Part shown: piece by piece, positions 46,911 through 56,839 of the stretch
How positions within the stretch are numbered: the stretch's first letter is position 1
Layout of the letters: each line of letters begins with the position of its first letter
From: Parietaria judaica
Taxonomy: Eukaryota; Streptophyta; Magnoliopsida; Rosales; Urticaceae
DNA: 64,000 nucleotides
Assembly (NCBI GenBank): GCA_954871525.1
Contig: OX940865.1
Location: 14,894,606 to 14,958,605, forward strand
Direction of reading: 5' to 3'
Position numbers and translations under genes: made by a program
The notes under the pieces: generated by a model
What the model saw: the letters and a program-made list of their open reading frames with translations, nothing else
Database searches by the model: none
What the model was told of the DNA's origin: nothing

Positions 46911-47512
46911 CAATGTCATCGGTTCGTTGAAACGAAACAACACCAAAACTTCTTCTTTTTTTTTTATATATGTAATGTTGGCTATGTAGTGTAGATAACA
47001 TTTATTTGATATGGCCCGAGAATGCGATCTCGTGACGGGAGTCTCTCACAAAAACCGAATCGCTTATCCTCGGAGAGAGATTAATAAGCTTGTTTGGTTG
47101 AAAGATGGATTTTATTCTGCGGAAGGGCGGATAAACTATTCATAGGTAGGTCATCAAATTGCAACTGTTTTTTTTCTTCTTCTTAATTTCAACAAATAAA
47201 TTTAATCACAAACTAATAAATTGCGTAGATTAAATTGGGTAAAAATTAACCTTGCTATGGAAAGTAAAATATACAATAAAAATAACACCAAAAAATATCT
47301 ATAATGTTTTCAGTTTTCACTTTATCATAAGTAAAAAACTAAAAATCTATATACACAATACACATTAAATATGTAAAATCTTGGACAGGAAAAAAAATGA
47401 AAATCTATACCAGTCTCGGACCCGATCTATCAAGTTCGATAAGATACGGGCTGAAGAGAACAGAGAGAAATACCATTGTACAAAAAATGAGAGAAAAAAG
47501 AGAATGTATGGG

Positions 47513-49865
47513 TCAAAAAATGGAAGTGAGAGGACTTTGCGAGCCTGTGGTCGTCGAGCCCTTTGAGAAAGCGCTGTGATTCTGAGAAGAGTCGTCGTTT
47601 TTCCCCATTTTGATCGCCATGAGATCGGTGATAAGGCCCGGCTGAGAAATCTCGGTTTCTCCGATGTCAACCTCGTTCTTCATCATCTTGATCGCCAGAG
47701 ATAGTCCCGGTCTTAGCCGGGCGTTTTCTTGGACGCAGAGAAGAGCGATCTTGATGAACCGAACCGCTTCATCCTCCGGGAAATTTGATCCAAGAACCGA
47801 ATCAACTAGCTTCGGAAGCTCGTTAGATTTGTATGATTCCCAAGCCTGGTTGATTTTCACACAAGCGAAAATGCCTCGTCAGTGTTTGTCTCTACTTGCA
47901 TTGTCTGCAAGAGATTTTTGTACAGAAATCTCAAGATATGCATGATCATGTAAAATAATTATGTCAATTTATCTTTATATTCGTGATTTATAATAATTCC
48001 AAAGCCGAAATAATAGGTAAATTTACTGGTAATAAATAAATAAATAAATAAAAATTCTCTTTACCTTCTGAACCAAGTAATGTTCACCATGTTCCATGTC
48101 AAAGGACACAATTTCTCTTCCGGTGATGATCTCCAGAAGCAAAACACCGAAGCTGTAAACGTCGGATTTTCTCGTCAAACGCCCCGTGATTGCGTATTCC
48201 GGAGCGAGATATCCTCTGTTCGTTTCCGATCACCACCAGAGTTCCATATCAGGCAATCAGTTAAACAGAGAAACGGTCGCCCAAGGAGTTTTTTTCTTCT
48301 TTTCGACTTACATTGTTCCGGCAACACGTGTGCTAATGTGCGATTTGTTCTCCCTCAAGATCTTCGACAAGCCAAAATCGCTGACTTTCGGGGTGAAATC
48401 TCTGTCGAGAAGAATGTTGCTCGCTTTGATGTCCCGGTGCACAATGTGCGGCTCGACTTCTTCATGGAGATACGAAATCCCTTTCGCTATCCCGAGAGAT
48501 ATCTCTCTTCTGGTTTCCCAGCTGAATCTCATCCTCTTTTGCTCACCACCTTTGTTGTAATCATAGATAATCAAATCAATAAGATTTTCGAGAAAAACAC
48601 TATTTTTTTCTTCTTCATAATTTGATCGATCCAATCCGAAACAAGCACGCATAATAATTACCGAGCAAGGTGTGCGAAAGGCTGTTGTTTTCCATGAACT
48701 CGTAGACCAAGTATCTGGCGGCACCGTCGACGCAGCAGCCACGAAGCCTGACAAGGTTGTCGTGTTTGATGTCAGAGAGCGCCGCCAATTCGTTCATGAA
48801 CTCCCGCTCGCCTCTCATGGATTCAACCTCAATGGAGAGCACTTTCACGCCAACGAGCGTGTTATCCTTGAGCCGGCCCTAATCGGTTTAAGAATCTCCA
48901 GTCAGAAATATAAAAAACGTCACAAAAATGATAAGATCATGAATTACTCCCTAGTGATACTTATATATTATGTATCACAACCCAAAAAGCTCAAACAAGC
49001 GTCGGTCCAAAATAATATAATCCCGACCAAAATTAATGACCCAACAAACGTTATTAGATCACGGGTTACTCCTTAACAATACTTAAACCAAATATTAGAG
49101 TCATTAAAATTCAAACGAGCACCGGTCGCAAAAATATATGAGCCAAATAACGGATTTAACAAAGTTTATACAATCATATATTACGGCCGATATTTATTCA
49201 AGTAAATATCCGCGCCTAGAAAGCTAAAACGAGCACCGGTCCATAATAATCAAATCCGAACCATTGGCGGACGTACGTTATGGTGTGGGGTGGTTGAAAG
49301 TTGAAACCACCCCCAAAGTTTTGAAAATTGCACTAAAAGGACCAAAATACTATAAACTTATTTACATAAACCACCCCCAAAAAATTAAATTTAATGGAAA
49401 AGAAAAATTAAACCCCCCCGGTCTCCGAATCCTGGTTCCGCCACTGATCCGAACGAGTCAAAAAGAGTCACCTTCTTAACCGAACATACTAAGAAAATTA
49501 TGTCAATACTTAAAAAAATTGAAAAGTCAACCATTGCAGAGAAGGAATGAAATTAGGCAAACACCATGATAATCCATGAACAGGCAAAACCCACCATATA
49601 GACGACGCCGAAACCGCCTTCCCCGAGCCTGTTCGAGGAATGGAAGTTGTTTGTGGCTGTTTTGAGCTCACTGCAAGAGAACACTCTGAAGCTTTCCTGG
49701 TTTTCTTCATCTGGGCATGTCGGAAAACCACCCAAAAAAAAGTCAACGGACCACAAGAAACTGTGAGGAACGGTAAAGATTGGTTCTTTTTCTCTTACCA
49801 CTATTTTCAACGGCATTTCCACGAGAGGACGAGAAGCAAGCTCTGCAGAGAATCGAAAGCTTCAT
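47513..49865 (-). CDS. Receptor-like cytoplasmic Ser/Thr kinase (CRPK1/At3g09010-like)
   Basis: There are six exons on the minus strand: 49865-49799, 49710-49595, 48878-48662, 48549-48312, 48215-48065 and 47845-47513. Phases agree at each junction and give 373 residues. The N-terminus [16 protein letters not shown] has two Cys that could be acylated and no signal peptide or membrane span. The kinase domain starts near [16 protein letters not shown], with P-loop GEGGFGVVY, catalytic Lys in [39 protein letters not shown] and [11 protein letters not shown], so it should be active. The C-terminal tail is Ser/Thr-rich. The usual VYKG is VYMG at the exon 2/3 junction. The acceptor of exon 4 (CAAAG) is the least certain. 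Intron 2 (716 bp) holds repeat-like DNA. A TATA box (CTATATATC) lies near 49931-49939. The kinase resembles cold-responsive protein kinase 1 and relatives; the exact orthologue needs alignment. Confidence 0.9.
49255..49460. mobile_element. Repeat fragment inside kinase intron 2
   Basis: It begins TGGCGGACGTACGTTATGG and ends GAATCCTGGTTCCGCCACTG, with GGTGTGGGGTGGTTGAAAG inside. The pair GGCGGA / TCCGCC at the ends suggests a transposable element fragment of the TGGCGGA type seen also at 20934. It lies wholly within intron 2 and should be removed by splicing. Confidence 0.4.
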
Positions 49866-49939
49866 TGTAGTCTCTGAAACTATTGGATTTGATAAAGAGT
49901 GGATCTTTGTGCCATAAATTGGAGACGAAGATATATAGG

Positions 49940-50680
49940 CGACTTTTTTTGTTCTAGTTTTGGTTGTGGACACGGCAAATTTTGAGACTTTAGTTTGACT
50001 TTTGACTCGAGAATTTTTTTTATAATTATATAACTTAGTTTTGAAACTTTCTACTCGTTGTTTCGAATTTGATTTGTTTGATTGGTGTGATTGAGATTTC
50101 GGATGAATTGACTTCATCAAAAGAAACTCGGGGTTTAAAATTTTCGTCCCTAAGCTCGGTTTTCGCATTGTCTCGACATGTTCTTGTTCAATTTTGATCC
50201 CTAACCCGGTTTGTCTTTTGAGAAAAAAAATCAAAATCCTGACTCAATTCTCAATTTTAATAAATTTTTGAGTCTTGATTTTTATTTTTATTTGTGTTTC
50301 TTGATGCCATTTTAGTTAAAATTGTAGTTTACTTAGCGAGATTTCAGGCCTCTATCTTTAACAGTAACAAAATAAATAAAATTTACATATTGTGTTTTAT
50401 TTATTTTTGCTATGTCTTATTTTGTATTTATTGGAGTATACTTATTCTATAATTACTATGTATATTTTTTGATTTGTTAGAAATTAGTGTAATGAATTAT
50501 TTTTAAGCTTTAATTTACTACTGATAAAAACATTTAAAAGAAACCGGGCGGCAAGTTCCGATTTTGTCTTACCCTCGCCGATTTCCAATAAAAATTGAAC
50601 TTAATCAAGACTCTGTCTGTATGAAAAAACCTGAATAATTTGTACAGACTCTGTTGCGAGAAAATGTAAAAGGATAGTAG
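49940..50680. other. Intergenic DNA, no gene seen
   Basis: AT-rich sequence upstream of the minus-strand kinase gene. The open frame around 49870-50234 is only an extension of exon 1 into the 5' flank. Confidence 0.5.
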
Positions 50681-50689
50681 GATACACTT

Positions 50690-50831
50690 GTATGAAAAAT
50701 GAAAATAGTGGTTGCTACGATAGCCTAGTGGTAATTCCACACCACTTTCAAAGTGAAGGTTGGGAGTTCGATCCCCCACTGCAGCAAAATCGCCTTAAAA
50801 AAATAAAAAAAAAAAGTATAAAAACTGAAAT
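50690..50831 (+). mobile_element. tRNA-derived SINE, sister of the 16.7-kb copy
   Basis: The inserted unit (about 50707-50815) carries TAGCCTAGTGGTAATTCCAC (box A region) and AGTTCGATCCCCC (box B), with an A-rich tail. Flanks GTATGAAAAATGAAAAT (50690-50706) and GTATAAAAACTGAAAT (50816-50831) look like a diverged target duplication. The core is nearly identical to the copy at 16.65-16.75 kb. Confidence 0.7.
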
Positions 50832-51500
50832 CTCTATATAGCTTGTGTGTGGGAAGCAATATAAAAAGTTAACGATTTTGAAGGAGTCAGCTTCATACTT
50901 TTGATTGATATTTCAAGAAACATGCTTGAGAGAACCGAAAGTGGAATCAATGGGAAAAAAAGGCCAAGAACTTAACAAGTGAAGTGATAATTATTTAATA
51001 ATAAATTTGTGTGTGTGCTCTCGTACTAACCAACATGGACTTAGTTTATAATCTTAGAATTGAAAGCTTGCCATCAAAATTAAAGTTTGAATTGAACGAA
51101 TGTTGGGTCATATATATATAATTACATATTTTGGGTCGTCATTGTAAAATATCATTTTGTAGTATGATAGACTTTCTTAGGAGTTAGGACAATATATGCT
51201 TCCACATTAGAATAGTCTTACACGTTAGAATTTAGTACTTGAGGAAGTTTTACATGTCTTCACAACAAACGATAAGATTACAGTCCGCAAAACTCGTGGA
51301 AGTATTACTGCATTGTAATTGTTATTTTTGTTTATATATAAATGTTGTGTGTTTATACAGCTTTTATAGTTTTATTTACCGTATTGCAAATACATGCAAT
51401 AGTATCTAATTTTAATAACGTGCCAATCATTAATATACTTGAGCTCAAATGTAAAGAAAGAGTAAATTGTAAAATCTTGCATCGTTTCGGCAATGAAATA

Positions 51501-51780
51501 TGTTGATGGGACGTTCCCGAGATTGTGCATGTAGAGTATACGGTTGTCTGAGATCGTACATATATGAGACTCTACAGTTGAATAGGTTTTAGAGAATTAA
51601 TTGGTACTACCGCTATGTCAACAAGATGCATCTTCTTTTTTAGTTACCAATTCATAGGAACGCCAAAGTTAAGCGTGCTTGACATGGATTATGATTGGTG
51701 ACCTCCTGAAAAAATTATCAGAGAGCGTATAAGTGACGACAAAGCACGCTAAATTAAGAATAATTTGGTATGGAATAATA
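51501..51780 (+). mobile_element. Cassandra-type TRIM LTR segment with 5S rRNA-like core
   Basis: The core at about 51658-51712 reads GGAACGCCAAAGTTAAGCGT, GCTTGACATGG and GGTGACCTCCTG, matching the 3' half of plant 5S rRNA. AGTTAAGCGTGCTTG is the box A region and GGTGACCTCCTG the box C region. Upstream lies TGGTACTACCGCTATGTCAA and CAAGATGCAT, shared with the copy at 60.6 kb. Retroelements carrying 5S sequence in their LTRs are the Cassandra TRIM family. Left boundary TGTTGATGGG is a guess; the right end is uncertain. It lacks the first half of 5S, so it is not a functional 5S gene. Confidence 0.7.
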
Positions 51781-51789
51781 AAAATATTT

Positions 51790-52195
51790 ATCAAGAGAAC
51801 AAGGAAAAATTTTTTATTATAGACAATAAAAATCGAGAAAGAGCCTCATAATATGTTTTTCGCCCAAAACCCCGCTACTAAATATTAAGATTCATACAAA
51901 AGTATCGATTTGATATTACAGTTAATTTCACAATTACAAGATCATAGTGAAATATAAAACATAAACATTGCAGAATGTACAAGAAACAAAATATAATTAT
52001 AAAAAAAAAATTACAAACTAAATTTTAACCAGAACAACTCAACATTAAATTCATAAATATTTGTCATGTGTTTATTTTCCTTAACCCTGAGAAAAAGAAG
52101 TAGAGTACGAATAATGCATTATAAAAAATAAAATAAAAAATACAGTGAAATAGGTAGTACCGTTGTTAAATGGTAGTTGATAAAGAGAATCGTGC
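51790..52195. other. AT-rich intergenic DNA, no gene seen
   Basis: No open frame of interest and no repeat that I can delimit. Confidence 0.4.
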
Positions 52196-52203
52196 CGATA
52201 GCG

Positions 52204-52704
52204 ATTACTAGCAAGGTTCAACTTACCGAACTTTCCGATAAATCGCTTGCCGTTATCGACGGATTAATCGACAACTTACCGGATTATCGACGGAAAACTA
52301 ATAATACTGTAGTTTATCGATTATCGATCTTTTCGATGATTATCGACGGATTATCGACACTTTTCGAGGATTATCGATGAAAAATCACTAAAATATTTTT
52401 AGGAATATATTTACTAAGTTTATAATGTTGATAAAACATTAAAAATGCCAAAAATAAAATCCTTTCATACTTAAACACAGGTAAATAAAATATAATCTTA
52501 CTCTCACATATGTAAATAAAATCATCGAAAAGTGCAAAATTTCTTGAAAAATACATATTTTTGTTATTTTTCAAGATGTTTGCCGATTTTCGGCAAAAAT
52601 TATGGAAAAGTACTGGCATGGCCGTCTTACCGATAACTACCGGCAAGACGGATAATCGAAGATTATCGAAGGTAATCGTGGAAAAGTCGAACCTTGATTA
52701 CTAG
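52204..52704. mobile_element. hAT-type MITE with perfect 8-bp target duplication
   Basis: The element is 52212-52696, flanked by ATTACTAG at 52204-52211 and 52697-52704. Ends are CAAGGTTCAACTT and, inverted, CAAGGTTCGACTT. The interior is packed with ATTATCGACGG and TTATCGAT words in both orientations. It belongs with the elements at 37.5 kb and 4.9 kb and with the remnant at 2.3-3.2 kb. Confidence 0.8.
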
Positions 52705-52748
52705 TACTACTTCTGGTACTACCGCATCCTAATATAATAGAGTTATAT

Positions 52749-53757
52749 TTTAGTAAAGGGTAAACTGCGGCTAATGTACTAAATGTTTGATCTTTTGTGA
52801 ATTATGTACTCAATGTTTATTTTTGGTGGCTAATGTACCCAATGTTTGATCTATTAGATATTTTCGTGTTTTCCGTTAGTTGACCGCTAGAGAGTTATCC
52901 TCTTCTATATGCACAATTTTTGTATTTTTGACATAACTCACTCATTTTTTGTCCAAATTTTATGCCTGGCCTATGGTTGGAAAGAAAAGAGATAGATCTA
53001 CAACTTTTATGTTTTAAGTGTTGTAAAATAAGTTTTCGAAAAATACGAAATTTCAAATACAACGTAAAATTGGACGTAAGTTTAATGCAAAATATTTGTT
53101 CCGAGAAAATTTTACTATACATAATGAATTTTTATGATGAAATGTAAAACTAAAAAGTTATAGATAAATATTTTATCTTTCCAGCGGATGTTTATTTATA
53201 AATTTTGGACAAAAGATGAGTAATTTATGCCAAAAATATGAAAGATTATTTCACATCACATATTTCATATTTTTGGCATAACTCACTCGTTTTTTATCCA
53301 AAATTTATAAATAAACATCCAATGGAAAGATAAAATATTTATCTACAACTTTTTAGTTTTACATTTCATCATAAAAAGTCATTATGTATAGTAAAATATT
53401 CTCGGAACAAATATTTTGCATTAAACTAACGACTAATTTTACGTTGTATTTGAAATTTCGTATTTTTCTAAAGATTATTTTACAAAACTTAAAACAACAA
53501 TGTTGTAGATATATCTCATATCTTTCTAACCATAGGTCGTGCATAAAATTTGGACAAAAAATGAGTGAGTTATGTCAAAAATATAAAAAGTGTACATGTA
53601 GATGAGGATAACTCTTTAACGGTCAACTAACGGAAAACACGAAAATATCTAACAGATCAAACATTGGGTACATTAGCCGCCAAAAATAAACATTGGGTAC
53701 ATAATTCGCAAAAGATCAAACATTGGGTACATTAGCCGCAGTTTACCCTTTAGTAAA
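52749..53757. mobile_element. Foldback MULE, 991 bp, with perfect 9-bp target duplication
   Basis: The element is 52758-53748, flanked by TTTAGTAAA (52749-52757, 53749-53757). Ends are GGGTAAACTGCGGCTAATGT in inverted orientation. The two arms of nearly 490 bp are reverse complements almost throughout, meeting near 53250. Paired open frames on opposite strands (such as LWLERKEIDLQLLCFKCCKI at 52970 and its minus-strand twin near 53530) reflect the palindrome, not genes. Ends are close to family C (GGGTAAACTGTGGC). There is no transposase. Confidence 0.85.
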
Positions 53758-53759
53758 TT

Positions 53760-54220
53760 ATGTTCTTTTGGCAACAAAATTTAGTCTATAGATACTTTTT
53801 GTGATTTAAATAAAGGTGTTTAATGTCACGATCTTTCATGGAAATTCCGTTTGATTTTTGTTTTTTGAGGATATGCGAAACGAGAAGCCCTTCATTTTGT
53901 TGGATTTTACCAAATTTTACCAAATTCCATGCGGTAGGTGGTTGGAATTTCAAATGTCGTTTTTGTGCATCAAAAAATTATGAAAATTAGTTGAATTTCG
54001 CTAAAAATCATATTTTTGTTGGATTTTGGCAAAAATACCAATAAAACATTCGACAAAAATTAACCCAACCCCACGCGGTGGTGCATTTTTGTGAGCCCTT
54101 TCCCATCCTCAAAATCCTATGATCCAAAGGACCTAAGCTCTTGTCTCAAATGTTTGGTATATAAACATCACCAAACTCTTGTCATCTATCAATGTGAGAC
54201 TCTTTGATACTCAACTAATA
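53760..54220. other. Intergenic DNA, no gene seen
   Basis: It contains a loosely repeated TTGGATTTT(A/G)(C/G)(C/A)AAA word around 53898-54030 and no recognisable gene. Confidence 0.4.
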
Positions 54221-54436
54221 TACATTCACACTTAACATACACATACACTTCATCTAATAATTTGACTTAATAATATACACTTCATCTAATATTATATACT
54301 TAACATACATATTAACTTAAGCTAACATACATATTCACTTAATATTATTCACTTAACATATATAAACACTTAACATGCATATTCACTTAATATTACACAC
54401 TTAACATACATATTCACTTCACCTAATAATTTGACT
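54221..54436. repeat. Degenerate minisatellite of CACTTAACATACATATT type
   Basis: ACTTAACATAC, ATATTCACTTAATATTA and similar words recur irregularly. It ends next to the left terminus of the Harbinger-like element. Confidence 0.7.
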
Positions 54437-56740
54437 TAGGGTGTGTTTGTTTGGTCTTAATGGGCCTCTTAATCTTAATGATTAAGATCTGGGGTCATTA
54501 AGACCATTTGTTTTTTATTATTAACAAATCTGAATGGGTCTGACCAGCCTCTTTTTCGGTCAGACCCATACCAACATCTGAATGATATTTTTTTCCCTCT
54601 CTTCGAGTCATCCTCTCGTCAAACTTCGACCTTTTTTTTTTCTTTGAAAAAATCATTTGTCTTCCTTCCAAACTCCAGCGACCCCACACGTCTCCTTCAC
54701 TTCTCCGGCGGCGCGCTTCTCCTCCGACCGTGCTCCGCTACCGGCATGGTTGTTGGGCAGTTTCAAAGCTCCCTTCTCCCACTGTCTTTCTCTCTGCCAC
54801 TGATTCCTTCTCCGGCGAACCTCTTCGTCGCTGTCGCCGTTGCCGTCGCCGGTGTCCATGTTAATATCTCTTTGTTTCTCCACTGTATAAGATATATATT
54901 TAGCCTTTCAGATCTATTCTTGTTTATGCCCTAGAATTTGGGATTTTTGTACTTGTGCTTGGCTGATTAAAATATTCGATTGTATTGATATACTCTGTTT
55001 GGTTTATTGAGATTTTCATATTGGTTTTGATATCAAACAATGGTGAATGGTGTTGTTTGCTGAACTGAAGATATGCTTGTCGTACCGAGTAGAGAATGTT
55101 CACATGGCAAGCTCATATATGAAGCTGTGATTAGGAGATCACAATACACTGGTTAAAGATTATTGCTTCACATATCTATGGAATATATATTCTTGAATTG
55201 AGTTATTTGGATAATTGTCTTTTTTGAAAGACAGTATACATATAATCTGAAATTGTTCCAATTTTCCATGTGAACTTCATAACTTATTTGCATACACTAT
55301 TCATTTCTTGATTTGATTCTATTTTGTCCAGTGAATATGGAACACGCTTCTGAAAAAAGAATTCTTTGGAGGAATCCTGACATAGAAAAAACATTTTTAG
55401 AGACGTGTATTCAAGAAGTATCTTCGAATGGAAGACTTGGAAGTAGCTTGAAACCAAGTTCTTGGATCAAAGTTAAGGAGGTATTAGAGACTACTCATGG
55501 TTTTGGGCCTTCACAAAAGCAGATGAATAATCATTATGACTATCTTAAAGACAAATATCAAGTTTGGTTGCCAATAACCATGAAAACAGGAAATGTTTAT
55601 GATCCTACAACTAATGCCATTCTAATGTCAAATACAGAATGGGATGAGTATATAAAGGTAATTTATATCCATCGAGTATTAATATTTATTGCTCTTAATA
55701 TCTAAGTTATGATTAATTTAATATGTATTTTGGTACTTGGTTATAGGCACATCCAAAGGCTAAAGCATTGAGAAGCTCGCCACTACCATTTCCGAATCTT
55801 TGTAGAGCACTTTTTGATGGTATTACTGCAACAGGAGCCTATGGTTGGAGCCCTAGTTGCACGAACCCTAGACCTCGAATATCTTCTTCATCTCCGGTTA
55901 TTGACCTAGATGCTTCTCTTGAAGAAAATGGACCCACTAGTGAAAATGATGATATTGGCAACGTCTCTCAATCTCCATTTTCCAATCCTTTAGGCGGACA
56001 GAAAATGAGAAATAAAATAAAAGTGTCACCTCAAAATGAAATTTATAATGAGATTCGTTCAGCGTTAAAGATATTGACTCAAAATGACGGTGGTCGTACT
56101 TATGAAGAATGCAAGGCAAAATTAGATGAACTTGGATGGGATGAGCCTTTATACTCTGGAACTGCTCTAGTTTGTTGTGAGGGAGCGATATATCGAAAGG
56201 CATGGATGAGCTTCAAGGAGGTTGATACTTTAGAAATGTGGGCGAAAGCTGCGGGAAAGAAGTTTGGATTTTTCTAATTTAGTATTTTGATATTTCTTTT
56301 TATCGTGAACATATACTTTGTGTTTGTGACATGAACAAAAATATTATGATATGTCTTTTATTTTATTTTATCATGAACTATGATTTTGATGTGTTTTTAT
56401 GTCATGGACATGTGTTTTGTTTCATGAACAAAGTTGTTTGTGGACATGTGTTTTATATCATGGATTAATATTTTGATGTATTTTTTTTTTTCATGAACAA
56501 GGGTGTTTGATGAATTTTAATTACAAATAAGTATTTAAATGATTTAAATATTTATTTTATGATAGGTCTATTCTAAATTTGTACACAAAATAGTAACTTT
56601 TTGCTTATTATTATGTAAGAAAACTTAATTACAAAATGAAACCATTTCAGATCTGCATTCAGATCTTAAAAAACAAACAGACTCAATTTTCAAGCATTCA
56701 GATCCAGAAAAATCATTTCCAAACACTTTGGTTTGAAGGA
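54436..56740 (+). mobile_element. PIF/Harbinger-like element (ORF1 only)
   Basis: The left end GGGTGTGTTTGTTTGG begins at 54439 directly after TTA, the target preference of PIF/Harbinger. The right side carries AAAACAAACAGACTC near 56678 and CATTCAGATC words echoing the left subterminal CATCTGAATG / AAATCTGAATGGGTC. It contains a Myb/SANT-like ORF but no DDE transposase frame, so it is defective or non-autonomous. The right boundary and the second TTA are not clear. Confidence 0.5.
55337..56277 (+). CDS. Myb/SANT-like domain protein (Harbinger ORF1 / L10-interacting MYB-like)
   Basis: Two exons, 55337-55657 and 55747-56277, with a short 89-bp GT-AG intron give 283 residues. The N-terminal Myb/SANT-like domain (about 14-105) includes LWRNPDIEKTFLETCIQEVS, SWIKVKEVLETTHGFGPSQK and NHYDYLKDKYQVWLPI, followed by NTEWDEYIKAHPKAKALR. 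A Ser-rich linker follows, then a C-terminal block (RSALKILTQNDGGRTYEECK ... GWDEPLYSGTALVCCEGAIY). This domain order is typical of the DNA-binding partner protein of PIF/Harbinger transposases and of its domesticated relatives. An acceptor (TTTTGTCCAG) 5 bp before the ATG region suggests an upstream non-coding exon, perhaps in 54650-54930. Codon use is AT-rich, unlike the GC-rich host genes. I see no stops or frameshifts. Confidence 0.75.
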
Positions 56741-56839
56741 CTTGGGGAGCATAGTTGAAGCTTAGATGAATGTCCCAAGGTATCATATCTTTTACCAGAG
56801 ATCACGAAGTTAGGAATAATTGTGGTTTTATATAATATT

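Noticed and set aside
50707..50790. Functional tRNA gene
   Set aside because: Box A and box B are present, but the acceptor stem is poor, an A tail follows, a near-identical copy exists elsewhere, and flanking duplications indicate a SINE.
51650..51715. Functional 5S rRNA gene
   Set aside because: Only the 3' half is present, with several substitutions, and it sits in a repeat shared with another locus; a TRIM LTR explains it better.
52895..53605. Paired frames on opposite strands with near-identical peptides
   Set aside because: They arise from the palindromic foldback transposon and have no coding signature.
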